Assembly: GCA_900540625.1 (NCBI GenBank)
Contig: UQGP01000035.1
Coordinates: forward strand, 1 to 23,463
Reading direction: 5' to 3'
From: an uncultured Porphyromonadaceae bacterium
Lineage (GTDB): Bacteria > Bacteroidota > Bacteroidia > Bacteroidales > Muribaculaceae
DNA length: 23,463 bases
Position numbers and translations under genes: made by a program. Position 1 is the stretch's first letter; every line of letters begins with the position of its first letter. The notes under the pieces are model-generated. The model ran no database searches. It was not told where the DNA came from and was given only the letters and a program-made list of their open reading frames with translations. Below are positions 15,348-23,463 of the stretch, piece after piece.

Positions 15348-17215
15348 AGGATGGTGACGGAAGGTGACGTGGCTCCGGCAATGTATCGGATGATGTACAA
15401 TGCGTCATTGACCGAGCCTTTGATGCCGGGCGTGTGTACAAAGTTGTACGATGATTGAATGCCGTGGTAGGGGCGGTCAAGTACTATCGAGCCGTTGTGC
15501 AACGCGGTGAGGATGTAGCGCATCGAGTCGTAGCCCAGCAGCGCTTGTACGGGTATGCCGTCGGAGGGTGCTTTGCCGTACCAGCGGCGGAATTCGGCGA
15601 TGGTACGCTTGTTGTCTTCGCCGTCCTTGTCCACGTAGAAGCGCGAGTAGTACAGCGCTCCTATCTTGGAAAGTTTGTCCTGAGCATCGCCGCGGAAGCT
15701 GATCCATTCGGGGTATCCGAAAGTGGTCAGCGTATTGCCTTCGGCAGCCAGACTCTCGGCAAATGCTGCCAAGCCCGAGGCTATCTTGTTGTATTCGGCC
15801 AAGTTGCCTGACATTGCGATGGCGAAATATGATGTCGAGGTGGGCAGCTTGTCTTCGAGCGTGCTTTTGTGGAGGTTGCCGTCGAAGTCCAGAGTGATGT
15901 ATTCGATGCCTTCGCGGTCGAGGCGTTCTTTGAGGCGCGAGACAAAGTTGAGTTTGTCCTTTCGGCCATTCTCGTTGTTGAGTATCACCGGCGTGGGCGC
16001 TCCCGCGGCGGACAGCATCTCGACCACGTAGTCTATGGCCTTTGCATACATACGCTCTTGTCCGATGTAGGTCTGCATCATACCCGGAGTGGTGATATAT
16101 GTCGAGTCCTTGACTATGAAGCTGTTGAATGCCGGGATGCCGTGCGTGCCCGTGTATCGGGCTATTTGTGCCATCTTGGCGTCATCGTCGGGTGTGATGA
16201 CGATGTCTGCATTGTGCAGCGAGGCAATGTGTTTGGTGAAGTTTCCGTCGGTGGTGTCGTACACTTTCAGGTCTATGCTGTCGGGATATGCTTCGCCGAA
16301 GTCCTTGACAGCCAGCAGTGCGCCGCGATAGAAATCGGTGGCGAGGGTTGACTGACGCGTAGCCTTCTCGGCGGTGGTGCACAGCGGCAGCATCAGCGCT
16401 ATACGGTGACGTCGCACGGCGGCGATGTCGCTTGTCGCATCGGCGGTCGCCTCTGCATTCTCGTCTACTCGGATTATCGGGGCGTTTACCGGGGTCAGTT
16501 GCAGCGTCGGCTCTTCGATGTGCCGGATTTTTTGGTCTGAGGTCGGTCGGGAGGCTTCCGCAGGTTCGGATGTCTCGTGAGCGGCGGCCTGGGAGGTGGC
16601 TGTAGCTACGGTCGAGGTGACTACTACGGGCTTTGACGAAACCTGTCGTGCCGGTGTCGGCTTGGATGTATCCACGGCCGCTTCCACAGTGGCATCGGCA
16701 GCGGTGTCGATAGGCTTGGATGCGGCAACTTGGGCGGCTGAAATCGCAGGTACTTTGAGTGTCTGCCCGGCACGTAAGCCGTTTTGGGCTTCGGGGTTCA
16801 GGCGGATGATTTCGCTGACCGGTACATTGTATCGGTGGCTGACGCCGTAGAGTGTTTCGTCTTTGGATACGGTGTGCAGAATCACGTTTGCGGGCGTCGA
16901 CGTGGGGGCGTCAGCGACGGCCTTGCCTCCGAATTCTTCCACGGGGAAGTAGAGGACCTGTCCGGCACGCAGTCCGTCTTCCACCGAGCGGTTGGACTTG
17001 ACCAGTTGGTCGTGCGTGATGCCCAGCATATGTGTCAGCGAGTATACGGTTTCGCCCTTGCGTACGACGTAATAGTACATTTGGCGTCCGTTGACCGACT
17101 TGACGGGAAGGTCCGTCATGGCTGCCACCGCGCTCATGACCGAGACGGCCATGGCGACGGCAGCGGCAACCAGATGCCTTGAGACGGCATTGTGTCGTCT
17201 GAATGTTGTTTTCAT
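15344..17215 (-). CDS. LysM-domain protein fused to a type 1 periplasmic-binding-like domain
   Basis: The 623-residue protein begins with a signal peptide or N-terminal anchor (about 1-32). Two LysM modules follow, at about 47-92 ('YYVVRKGETVYSLTHMLGI') and 113-156 ('HTVSKDETLYGVSHRYNV'), which bind peptidoglycan. A Ser/Thr/Ala/Pro-rich linker (about 160-265) leads to a domain (about 268-615) resembling the Peripla_BP_6 fold of branched-chain amino acid receptors: 'RRHRIALMLPLC', 'DFYRGALLAVKDFGE', 'HNADIVITPDDDAKMAQIARYTG' and 'GYDSMRYIL'. Proteins with this architecture recur in Bacteroidales, but the ligand is unknown to me. A wall-tethered sensor or scaffold is plausible. It follows DPP III by 45 bp and overlaps the barrel gene, so all three are likely one operon. 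Start choice rests on the hydrophobic N-terminus. Confidence 0.88.
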   Translation of the reverse strand: MKTTFRRHNAVSRHLVAAAVAMAVSVMSAVAAMTDLPVKSVNGRQMYYYVVRKGETVYSLTHMLGITHDQLVKSNRSVEDGLRAGQVLYFPVEEFGGKAVADAPTSTPANVILHTVSKDETLYGVSHRYNVPVSEIIRLNPEAQNGLRAGQTLKVPAISAAQVAASKPIDTAADATVEAAVDTSKPTPARQVSSKPVVVTSTVATATSQAAAHETSEPAEASRPTSDQKIRHIEEPTLQLTPVNAPIIRVDENAEATADATSDIAAVRRHRIALMLPLCTTAEKATRQSTLATDFYRGALLAVKDFGEAYPDSIDLKVYDTTDGNFTKHIASLHNADIVITPDDDAKMAQIARYTGTHGIPAFNSFIVKDSTYITTPGMMQTYIGQERMYAKAIDYVVEMLSAAGAPTPVILNNENGRKDKLNFVSRLKERLDREGIEYITLDFDGNLHKSTLEDKLPTSTSYFAIAMSGNLAEYNKIASGLAAFAESLAAEGNTLTTFGYPEWISFRGDAQDKLSKIGALYYSRFYVDKDGEDNKRTIAEFRRWYGKAPSDGIPVQALLGYDSMRYILTALHNGSIVLDRPYHGIQSSYNFVHTPGIKGSVNDALYIIRYIAGATSPSVTIL

Positions 17216-17260
17216 TCGGCTTTTTAAGAGGATGAGTGTAAGTTGTTTACCTGTAGTGCG

Positions 17261-19306
17261 TTATTTTTGAGGGCACAGGGGCGCATGTTCGCGGCTGTAG
17301 CGCAACATTTGGTCGACGTATCCTTCGCCGTAGGTGATGGTGACGTCGGTGATATTGCCCTTGGCATCGCGTACGAGGGTGTATTCGGGGTTGACAAATC
17401 CCTTGTAGGGAGCGATGCTGAGTGTGGCATAGCGTGCCAGGACTTCGTTGTGCAGGGCGGGGTCTACTTTGACGGCGTATTCTTCGACGAGGTTGCGTCC
17501 GGCTTCGTAGTCGCCTTCGCTCTTGATGCGCTGGATTTCGGCCAGGAGTTTGCCGAAGAGGTTGCGCAGGGCTGTGTAGTCGTTGATTTTCACGAAGGTC
17601 TTGCCGTCACGCTTAATCAGTTCGACCACCTTGTCCTGAGCGCCGTGGCGCAGGGCCCACGCGGCGATGAGCTGGCGGTTGCGCATGTGTGCTTCTTCGA
17701 TATCTTTGCCCGGTTCGATACGCATCAATTGGGTCATCAGACCGTTGAGCATATACTTGTAGTACTCGGCCTTGTAGGCATCGGGGTTGTCCAGCAGACC
17801 CAGTTCGACCAATTTGGGGTCGGCCAGGTAGTAGAGCGCGAAGAGGTCGGCGCGAGCTTCCTCGAGGGTCGAGCCGTGAGCCTTGAGCGCATCGGGGTCG
17901 ACGCCGGGCAGCAGGCGGCCCGAGCCGTGGCCGAGGCACTCGTGCAGGTCGGTGTGGAGGTTGTCGGTGATAAAGAGGTAGCGGTCCATGAGGTCGCGAG
18001 TGTACTCGTCAATGACGAATTCCTCGTTGAAACCGTTGCCGTGGCTGGCCTCGTCGTAGGCCTGAGTGATGTTCTCGATGGTCACCGATTTGCTGCCGTG
18101 AGCGGCACGTATCCAGTTGGCGTTGGGCAGGTTGATGCCGATAGGAGTTGCGGGGTAGGAGTCGCCGGCAAGTATGGCGGCGGTGATGACTTTGGCCGAG
18201 ACGCCGCGTACCTTGTCTTTACGGAAGCGCGGGTCTACGGGCGAGTGGTCTTCGAACCACTGAGCGTTGTTGCTGATGATGTGTGTACGCTCGCTGGCGG
18301 TCTCGTTCTTGAAGTTGACGATGGATTCCCAAGAGCCCTTCATACCCAGGGGGTCGCCGTAGCTTTCGATAAATCCGTTGATGAAGTCAACCTTGGAGGC
18401 GGTGTCCTCGGTCCACATTATCGAGTATTCGTCGAAAGTCTTGAGGTCGCCGGTGGTGTAATATTCGACGAGTTTGGCGATGACGGCACGTTGGGCGTCA
18501 TTTTCGGCGTATTGTGCGGCCTTATTGAGGTTGGCCACGATGCGCGAAATGGCTTCGGAGTACAGCCCGCCGATACGGTAAGTTTCTTCGACGAGTTTGC
18601 CGTCTTTACCCTTTACGAGTCGGCTGTTGAGGCCGTAAGATATAGGAGTGAGGTCGGTAGTGTCCTTGACGGCAGCGTAATAAGCTTCGACTTCGGGTTG
18701 GGTGACGCCTTCGCCGTAGAAGTTGCAGGCCGAGGTCTGTATCAGGTCGGCGCCTTCGGCTTGGTTGACGCGTTTGGCCAAATATGTCGGGTCAAAGATT
18801 ACGCGCTCAAGGTATGCCTTCTTGGCCGTTTCGCCGGGGTAATTGGCTTTATATTGTTTCTCGAAGAAAGCCTTTGAGAACTCGGGGACGAATTTGTCCA
18901 TAGAGTAGTGGTGGTGTATTCCGTTGCCGAACCACACCTGTTTCAGATATTTTTCGAAGGCGAGGAAGTCCTTGTCCTTGCGGTCGCCCTTATAGGAGGT
19001 GTAGATTTTTTCGAGGACGGGGCGCAGCACGAGGTTGGCCTTGCAATTCTGATTCCAGAGGATGTCGCGTCCGTCGAGGGCTGCTTGTACCAGGTAGTAC
19101 ACGAGCAGTTTTTGATTGAGTGTCAGTTTTTCGAAATCGGGTACTTTGTAGCGCAGCACTTCGATATCTGCAAAACGGTCGGCGACGTATTCGAAGGGCT
19201 TTTGGCCCTGAGCCGTAGTGTTGTTTTTTGCCATGGTTGTGTTGGCGGTCATGCCGGCGATGGCTGATATGGCCACAGCGGCGGCGGTGAGACGTAATGT
19301 TGCCAT
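17261..19306 (-). CDS. Secreted dipeptidyl peptidase III (family M49)
   Basis: The 681-residue zinc peptidase carries the M49 signature: HECLGH at 455-460 and EEARAD at 482-487, with His455, His460 and Glu483 as metal ligands and Glu456 catalytic. The family releases dipeptides from the N-terminus of short peptides. The first motif has the extra residue (HExxxH) that distinguishes M49 from other HExxH enzymes. The N-terminus (about 1-26) looks like an export signal, so this copy probably works in the periplasm, whereas DPP III of eukaryotes is cytosolic. Length is near the family norm for bacteroidetal forms. A LysM/binding-protein gene follows after 45 bp and probably shares its transcript. 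A 14-bp direct repeat lies upstream at 19343-19376. Confidence 0.95.
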   Translation of the reverse strand: MATLRLTAAAVAISAIAGMTANTTMAKNNTTAQGQKPFEYVADRFADIEVLRYKVPDFEKLTLNQKLLVYYLVQAALDGRDILWNQNCKANLVLRPVLEKIYTSYKGDRKDKDFLAFEKYLKQVWFGNGIHHHYSMDKFVPEFSKAFFEKQYKANYPGETAKKAYLERVIFDPTYLAKRVNQAEGADLIQTSACNFYGEGVTQPEVEAYYAAVKDTTDLTPISYGLNSRLVKGKDGKLVEETYRIGGLYSEAISRIVANLNKAAQYAENDAQRAVIAKLVEYYTTGDLKTFDEYSIMWTEDTASKVDFINGFIESYGDPLGMKGSWESIVNFKNETASERTHIISNNAQWFEDHSPVDPRFRKDKVRGVSAKVITAAILAGDSYPATPIGINLPNANWIRAAHGSKSVTIENITQAYDEASHGNGFNEEFVIDEYTRDLMDRYLFITDNLHTDLHECLGHGSGRLLPGVDPDALKAHGSTLEEARADLFALYYLADPKLVELGLLDNPDAYKAEYYKYMLNGLMTQLMRIEPGKDIEEAHMRNRQLIAAWALRHGAQDKVVELIKRDGKTFVKINDYTALRNLFGKLLAEIQRIKSEGDYEAGRNLVEEYAVKVDPALHNEVLARYATLSIAPYKGFVNPEYTLVRDAKGNITDVTITYGEGYVDQMLRYSREHAPLCPQK

Positions 19307-19342
19307 TGTATTATGTGCTATGATGTTTTGGTTTCGTAGGAA

Positions 19343-19376
19343 TGTTTCGGCCTGTATAATATTGTCTCGGCCTATA
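19343..19376. repeat. 14-bp direct repeat upstream of DPP III
   Basis: TGTTTCGGCCTGTA (19343-19356) and TGTCTCGGCCTATA (19363-19376) match at 12 of 14 bases with a 20-bp period, close to two helical turns. They lie 37-70 bp before the DPP III start. This spacing fits an operator bound by a dimeric or repeated regulator, but no regulator is known. Confidence 0.55.
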
Positions 19377-19403
19377 TGAGGACCTTAATATATAAGGAGG
19401 CGA

Positions 19404-20603
19404 TTACTCGATGTACAATACCAATCCCTTGAGGTATTCGCCTTCGGGGTGGTAGATATTGACCGGGTGGTCGGCCGGCTGGGTCAACTGGTGCAATATG
19501 CGCACGCGGCGGCGGCACTGAGCGGCGGCCGAGAATACGGCCAGACGGAACTGCTCGCGCGAGACGGCTTGCGAGCACGAGAAGGTGAACAGAATGCCTC
19601 CGGGGGCGATTTTCTCGATGGCTCGGGCGTTGAGACGTCGGTAGCCTTGGAGGGCGTTGCGTACGGCACTGTGGTGCTTGGCAAAAGCCGGGGGGTCAAG
19701 GATGATGAGGTCGTAGGCGTTGCTGTCCATGTTTTGCAGGAACTTGAAGGCGTCGGTGGCCTCGCTGCGGTGGCGGCCCGCCGCAGTTGCATCGCCGTTT
19801 TGGTTGAGGGCGACGTTGGCGTCCGTGAGGCTTATGGCCTTGGCCGACGAGTCCACGGAGGTGACGGAAACGGCGCCTCCCGCGAGAGCGTATACCGAGA
19901 ATCCGCCGGTGTAGCAAAACATATTGAGCACGCGTCTTGAGGCGGCGTACTTGCCCAGGAGTGCTCGATTGTCTCGTTGGTCGACAAAAAATCCCGTTTT
20001 TTGGCCGCGGAGCCAGTCGACATGGAATTTTAGCGAATTCTCGATGGCTACGTCCGTATCGGCGTGCCCTATGAGGTAGTCGTTGACCGGGTCGAGGCGT
20101 GCCTTGTAGGGCAGGGTGGTTTCGCTCTTGTAATAGATGTTGTGTATACCGGCTTCAGGCATCTCGGTCAGGACCTTGGCGATGGTATGACGTGCGTAGT
20201 GCATACCGGGCGAATGGGCCTGTATCACAGCCGTGTCGCCGTAGACATCGACTACGAGGCCGGGCAGAAAGTCGCCTTCGCCGTGTACCAGGCGGAAGGC
20301 GTTGTTGTCGTCGCGGCGCAGTCCCAGAACCTGACGCATACGCAGGGCATCGGCCAGACGTCCGCGGTAGTATTCGTCGTCTATGGTCGTGGCGGCATCG
20401 AAGGAGAGCATACGCACGGCGATGCTGCCTATCTGGTAGTGACCCACGCCCAAGGGGGTGCCGTCGGCGGCGATGACGCTCACCACATCGCCTTCTTCGA
20501 GACCGTCGGGTAGTGCGGCGATGGCTCCGGAGAATACCCAGGGGTGGAAGCGCCCGAGCGAATCTTCTTTGCCGCGGCGCAGTTTTATTACGGGGTAGCT
20601 CAT
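19404..20603 (-). CDS. rlmI: Class I rRNA large-subunit methyltransferase RlmI-like
   Basis: The 399-residue protein starts with a PUA RNA-binding domain (about 2-80, 'SLGRFHPWVFSGAI'), followed by a Rossmann methyltransferase domain. Recognisable elements are 'GQKTGFFVDQRDNR', motif I 'VLNMFCYTGGFSVYA', motif IV 'LIILDPPAFAKH' and the cysteine motif 'FTFSCSQ', which carries the catalytic Cys of m5C enzymes. The family member RlmI in E. coli makes m5C1962 in 23S rRNA, with S-adenosylmethionine as donor; the exact site here is inferred. rseP ends 50 bp upstream, so cotranscription with dxr-rseP is possible but not shown. The 97 bp after it hold a 5-bp CCTTA/TAAGG stem (19383-19397) but no convincing terminator. 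Confidence 0.93.
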   Translation of the reverse strand: MSYPVIKLRRGKEDSLGRFHPWVFSGAIAALPDGLEEGDVVSVIAADGTPLGVGHYQIGSIAVRMLSFDAATTIDDEYYRGRLADALRMRQVLGLRRDDNNAFRLVHGEGDFLPGLVVDVYGDTAVIQAHSPGMHYARHTIAKVLTEMPEAGIHNIYYKSETTLPYKARLDPVNDYLIGHADTDVAIENSLKFHVDWLRGQKTGFFVDQRDNRALLGKYAASRRVLNMFCYTGGFSVYALAGGAVSVTSVDSSAKAISLTDANVALNQNGDATAAGRHRSEATDAFKFLQNMDSNAYDLIILDPPAFAKHHSAVRNALQGYRRLNARAIEKIAPGGILFTFSCSQAVSREQFRLAVFSAAAQCRRRVRILHQLTQPADHPVNIYHPEGEYLKGLVLYIE

Positions 20604-20653
20604 GTGTCTTTATGAATAATAGCGGGTTATGTTACGCGTGGTAGCGAGGCATA

Positions 20654-22162
20654 TCACTTTATGAAAAATCGGTAAATGTCGTTGGCGTTGGCGTATATCA
20701 GCAGCAACAGCAGGAACATCATGCCGGCATATTGCGAGTACGAGAGAACCTTGAGCGACGGTTTGCGTCGGGTTACGATTTCCCAAAGGGTGAAAACTAC
20801 GTGTCCGCCGTCAAGTGCCGGGATGGGCAGAATGTTCATGAATGCGAGGATGACGCTCAGGAAGGCTGTGATTTGCCAGAACGAGTACCAGTCCCATTGC
20901 CCGGGGTACATATCGCCTATGGCGCCGAAGCCGCCGAGGCTTTGGGCTCCTGTCTTGGTAAAGAGCAGTTTGAGCGAAGTGACGTAGGATGCCAGTCGGT
21001 CGACGCCCTTGCTGATGCCCACGGGTATTGATTCGAAGAATCCGTAGGATACGTGTTCGCAGGGATATACCTTGGTCAGCTCGCTTGCTCCGATACCCAA
21101 TTTACCGTCGTCATTGATATGAGCCGTCAGTAGCAGGTCATTGCCGCCGCGAGTGACGTGTACGGGTACATCCTTGCCCGGGTATTTGGACAATATGGGG
21201 GTGATGTCGTTGAAAGCGGTGACGGTGTCCGATGCTATGCGTGTGACGATGTCGCCGACCTTCATCCCGGCCTTCTCGGCGCCTTCGCCGGGTGCTACCT
21301 TGGCGACAACGGCCGGGATGCGCGGAGCCAGAATGGCTTTTTTGCCCACGCCGGCAGCGGCCTCGAATGTTCCGGCAGGATTGGTGATGACCGTGTCGCG
21401 ACCGTCACGGACGATGCCTACACGTGCGCCGTCCTGCACCAGATCCATAATCCACGAGTCGTTGATCAGGGCGTCTATATCCTTGCCGTTGATGCTCTTG
21501 AGTATATCGCCGTCACGGTATCCGGCATGGTGCATGGTCGTGTCAAATTGGTATCCGGCCGAGACATTTGCCGGTTGTAGTACCACGTCGCCCCAGTGCC
21601 AGGCAATACCTATATATATTGCTATTGCGAGAAGAAAGTTGAAGAGCACGCCGGCCACCATCACCAGCAGTCGCGGCACGGGCTTCTTGGCGCGGAATTC
21701 CCACGGCTGAGGCTCGGAGGCCAATTGGTCCTTATCGGTGGTCTCGTCAATCATTCCGGCTATCGAGCAGTAGCCGCCCAGAGGCAGCCATCCGAGGCCG
21801 TAGAGGGTGTCGCGCCATGTCGGCTTGGCTCCGGGCTTGGCGGGATGCGGGCGACCTATGCGCAGGTCCAGCAGCGCCCGGGGCTCTTCGTCCGGTTCGG
21901 TGCCGAGCATTTGCGGCTTGTCTGAAGTGGCGGGGTCGGCCTTGTCCGCGTCTTTGCGGCGGCGTGTCCAGGCTATAATCTGCAGTCGTCCGGCACGCGG
22001 ATCGTATTTCAGCAGCGAGAAGTACGGATTGAAAAACAGGTAGAAGCGGTCGACGCGCATTCCGAAGATACGCGCGAAGATATAGTGCCCGAATTCGTGC
22101 ACGGTGACCAAAATCACCAGAGCGAGGACAAGTTGGGCGGCTTTTATCAGAAAGGTTTCCAT
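20654..22162 (-). CDS. rseP: Site-2 intramembrane zinc metalloprotease RseP
   Basis: The 502-residue inner-membrane protease has HEFGH (22-26) in the first membrane helix, an LDG motif with Asp451 ('ILPIPALDGGHVVFTLWE') near the C-terminal helices and two PDZ-like domains between them (about 210-265 'GYRDGDILKSINGK' and 285-350 'AGMKVGDIVTRIASD'). RseP cuts anti-sigma factors inside the membrane to turn on the envelope stress response; the bacteroidetal substrate is not evident here. Residues 55-120 form a charged insertion absent from most homologues I recall, and the protein is correspondingly longer than the usual 440-450. The start lies 6 bp after the dxr stop, so the two are cotranscribed, an arrangement common in Bacteroidetes. 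Confidence 0.94.
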   Translation of the reverse strand: METFLIKAAQLVLALVILVTVHEFGHYIFARIFGMRVDRFYLFFNPYFSLLKYDPRAGRLQIIAWTRRRKDADKADPATSDKPQMLGTEPDEEPRALLDLRIGRPHPAKPGAKPTWRDTLYGLGWLPLGGYCSIAGMIDETTDKDQLASEPQPWEFRAKKPVPRLLVMVAGVLFNFLLAIAIYIGIAWHWGDVVLQPANVSAGYQFDTTMHHAGYRDGDILKSINGKDIDALINDSWIMDLVQDGARVGIVRDGRDTVITNPAGTFEAAAGVGKKAILAPRIPAVVAKVAPGEGAEKAGMKVGDIVTRIASDTVTAFNDITPILSKYPGKDVPVHVTRGGNDLLLTAHINDDGKLGIGASELTKVYPCEHVSYGFFESIPVGISKGVDRLASYVTSLKLLFTKTGAQSLGGFGAIGDMYPGQWDWYSFWQITAFLSVILAFMNILPIPALDGGHVVFTLWEIVTRRKPSLKVLSYSQYAGMMFLLLLLIYANANDIYRFFIK

Positions 22163-22168
22163 TAATGC

Positions 22169-23356
22169 TTAGTGGAGTGTATTGTATCGTTTGATGTTTT
22201 GTGTAGCTATGGCCCGGGCTTCGGCATTGGTGGCGCGCAGGTCGTCCAGCGTCGGGCTGTCGATGTGTGCAATGCGTCCCAAGGTGTCGATTACCGTGCT
22301 ATATATTGCCGTGAAGGGTATTGCATCGTGCAGGAATGCGTCGACGGCCACTTCATTGGCTGCATTGATGACGCATGCGGTATTGCCTCCGGAGTCGAGC
22401 GCGAGCCGGGCCAGCGTCAGACACGGAAAGCGTTCGGTGTCAGGCTCCTCGAACGTCAGGGCGGCCATATCAGCCAGAGACAGGCGCGGCGCTACGCGGT
22501 CCCAGGGACGTGTCGAACAAGCCAAGGCATAAGCTATGGGCAGGCGCATATCCGGAGTCCCCAGTTGAGCCTTGACAGCTCCGTCCTTGAATTCGACCAT
22601 TGAGTGAACTATTGACTGAGGATGCACTATGGCCTTGATGCGCCGACCGGGGACATCGAAAAGATAATGAGCCTCGATGATTTCGAAGGCTTTATTCATC
22701 ATAGATGCCGAGTCGATGGTGATTTTGGCGCCCATACTCCAATTGGGATGTTTGAGGGCTTGGGCGGCCGTGGCTCCGGCGATGCGTGCGGCGCTCCAAT
22801 TGCGGAAAGGACCACCGCTGGCGGTGATAATCAGGCGACGTACCGTCTCGGGCGACTCGCCGGCCAGACATTGGGCTATCGCCGAGTGCTCCGAGTCCAC
22901 GGGATATATGCGCGAAGGCGAGTCGGCCAGTAGTCGGCGTATGAGGTCGCCGGCCACGACAAGGGTCTCCTTATTGGCCAAAGCGATATCCTTGCCGGCG
23001 CGTATAGCGGCCACTGTCGGGGCCAGACCGCTGTATCCTACGGTAGCCGTGACCACGGTGTCGATATCCGGGCGCGACATAGCTTCCTCGATGGCTTGAG
23101 CGCCGGCAGCGGTGGCTATGCCGAGCGGCGAAAGGGCTTCGCGCAGTTCGGTATACCGCGATTCGTCGGCGATGATGGCCAAGGCGGGGCGTACTTCGCG
23201 TGCTTGTTCGATGAGAGCGTCTACTCGGTGTCCGGCGGCTAATACGCTGACTGTCAGGTCGCCCTCGGAAGTGCGTACCACGTCCAACGTCTGCGTGCCT
23301 ATCGACCCGGTGGAGCCGAGTACCGCAATGCGCTTATGTATATGACTGTCGTTCAT
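22169..23356 (-). CDS. dxr: 1-deoxy-D-xylulose-5-phosphate reductoisomerase
   Basis: The 395-residue enzyme converts 1-deoxy-D-xylulose 5-phosphate to 2-C-methyl-D-erythritol 4-phosphate with NADPH, the first committed step of the MEP isoprenoid pathway. The N-terminal NADPH motif is 'IAVLGSTGSIGTQTLDV'; further signatures are 'ANKETLVVAG', 'PVDSEHSAI' (metal-binding Asp and Glu), 'ITASGGPFR' and 'ITIDSASMMNKAFEIIEAHYLF', with the substrate-binding 'HPQSIVHSMVEF' loop. I place the start at 23356 (MNDSHIHKR), 39 bp inside the longest open frame, because the longer frame would begin upstream of the promoter at 23366-23396. rseP follows 6 bp after the stop. Confidence 0.96.
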   Translation of the reverse strand: MNDSHIHKRIAVLGSTGSIGTQTLDVVRTSEGDLTVSVLAAGHRVDALIEQAREVRPALAIIADESRYTELREALSPLGIATAAGAQAIEEAMSRPDIDTVVTATVGYSGLAPTVAAIRAGKDIALANKETLVVAGDLIRRLLADSPSRIYPVDSEHSAIAQCLAGESPETVRRLIITASGGPFRNWSAARIAGATAAQALKHPNWSMGAKITIDSASMMNKAFEIIEAHYLFDVPGRRIKAIVHPQSIVHSMVEFKDGAVKAQLGTPDMRLPIAYALACSTRPWDRVAPRLSLADMAALTFEEPDTERFPCLTLARLALDSGGNTACVINAANEVAVDAFLHDAIPFTAIYSTVIDTLGRIAHIDSPTLDDLRATNAEARAIATQNIKRYNTLH

Positions 23357-23365
23357 AGCAAAGCA

Positions 23366-23396
23366 CAAAGGTACAAAAAAGTTTGCATCTGCCAAA
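23366..23396 (-). promoter_or_regulatory. Bacteroidetes-type promoter of dxr
   Basis: On the minus strand TACCTTTG (23373 to 23366) matches TAnnTTTG, and TTTG (23396 to 23393) lies 19 bp upstream, the consensus spacing. The octamer ends only 9 bp before the ATG at 23356, so the mRNA would have at most a few nucleotides of leader. Confidence 0.75.
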
Positions 23397-23463
23397 AGGC
23401 GAATTTTGTCCTGACTTCGTCACTGAAAAACAGAGTATTTTATAAGCGGTTGAATGATAATAT

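Noticed and set aside
17243..18877. A 544-residue plus-strand frame opposite DPP III
   Set aside because: The minus strand carries the complete DPP III with its zinc motifs; the plus frame is a shadow without domains.

Overview
The window looks like a chromosomal segment of a Bacteroidales bacterium, most likely Muribaculaceae (S24-7) or a close relative. The assignment rests on family content: a GHL10 protein with a type IX-like C-terminal tail, a PorT-type beta-barrel, a LysM/periplasmic-binding fusion, secreted DPP III, and an RluB-type enzyme with a long Gly/Asn/Arg tail. It also rests on promoter-like sites with the Bacteroidetes pattern TTG/TTTG-N18-21-TAnnTTTG. Genus and species cannot be given from sequence reading alone. 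Coding regions are GC-rich; the leader at about 421-526 is clearly AT-rich.

Left part (1-526): the end of an upstream transcription unit (a 17-bp perfect terminator hairpin), then a gene-free stretch. It holds a 7-bp tandem array, a 9-bp tandem array, a spaced 18-bp direct repeat and an AT-rich leader.

Plus-strand block (527-8863): five genes. They are a secreted GHL10 glycoside-hydrolase-like protein, an orphan ABC-type metallo-cofactor-binding lipoprotein, a pseudouridine synthase with a 200-residue disordered repeat tail, asnS, and an unknown secreted repeat protein. The pseudouridine synthase and asnS are probably cotranscribed after a roughly 200-nt structured leader.

Minus-strand block (23356-9000, read right to left): dxr and rseP (6 bp apart), then rlmI; next a likely operon of secreted DPP III, a LysM/periplasmic-binding protein and a PorT-like barrel, the last two overlapping by ATGA; then a secreted M3 peptidase with its own promoter and terminator; then prolyl oligopeptidase overlapping by ATGA a lipoprotein with a BamE-like C-terminus. 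The two blocks converge on a long hairpin at 8873-8931.

Functionally the window mixes housekeeping (tRNA charging, rRNA modification, isoprenoid synthesis, intramembrane proteolysis) with envelope functions. The most coherent theme is three exported peptidases (DPP III, M3, prolyl oligopeptidase) that together could break peptides down to dipeptides in the periplasm. I found no CRISPR array, transposase, integrase, phage gene, toxin-antitoxin pair, rRNA or tRNA. I see no convincing new multi-gene system; the most original items are the unknown repeat protein, the disordered tail and structured leader of the pseudouridine synthase, the intergenic arrays, and the exported peptidase set.
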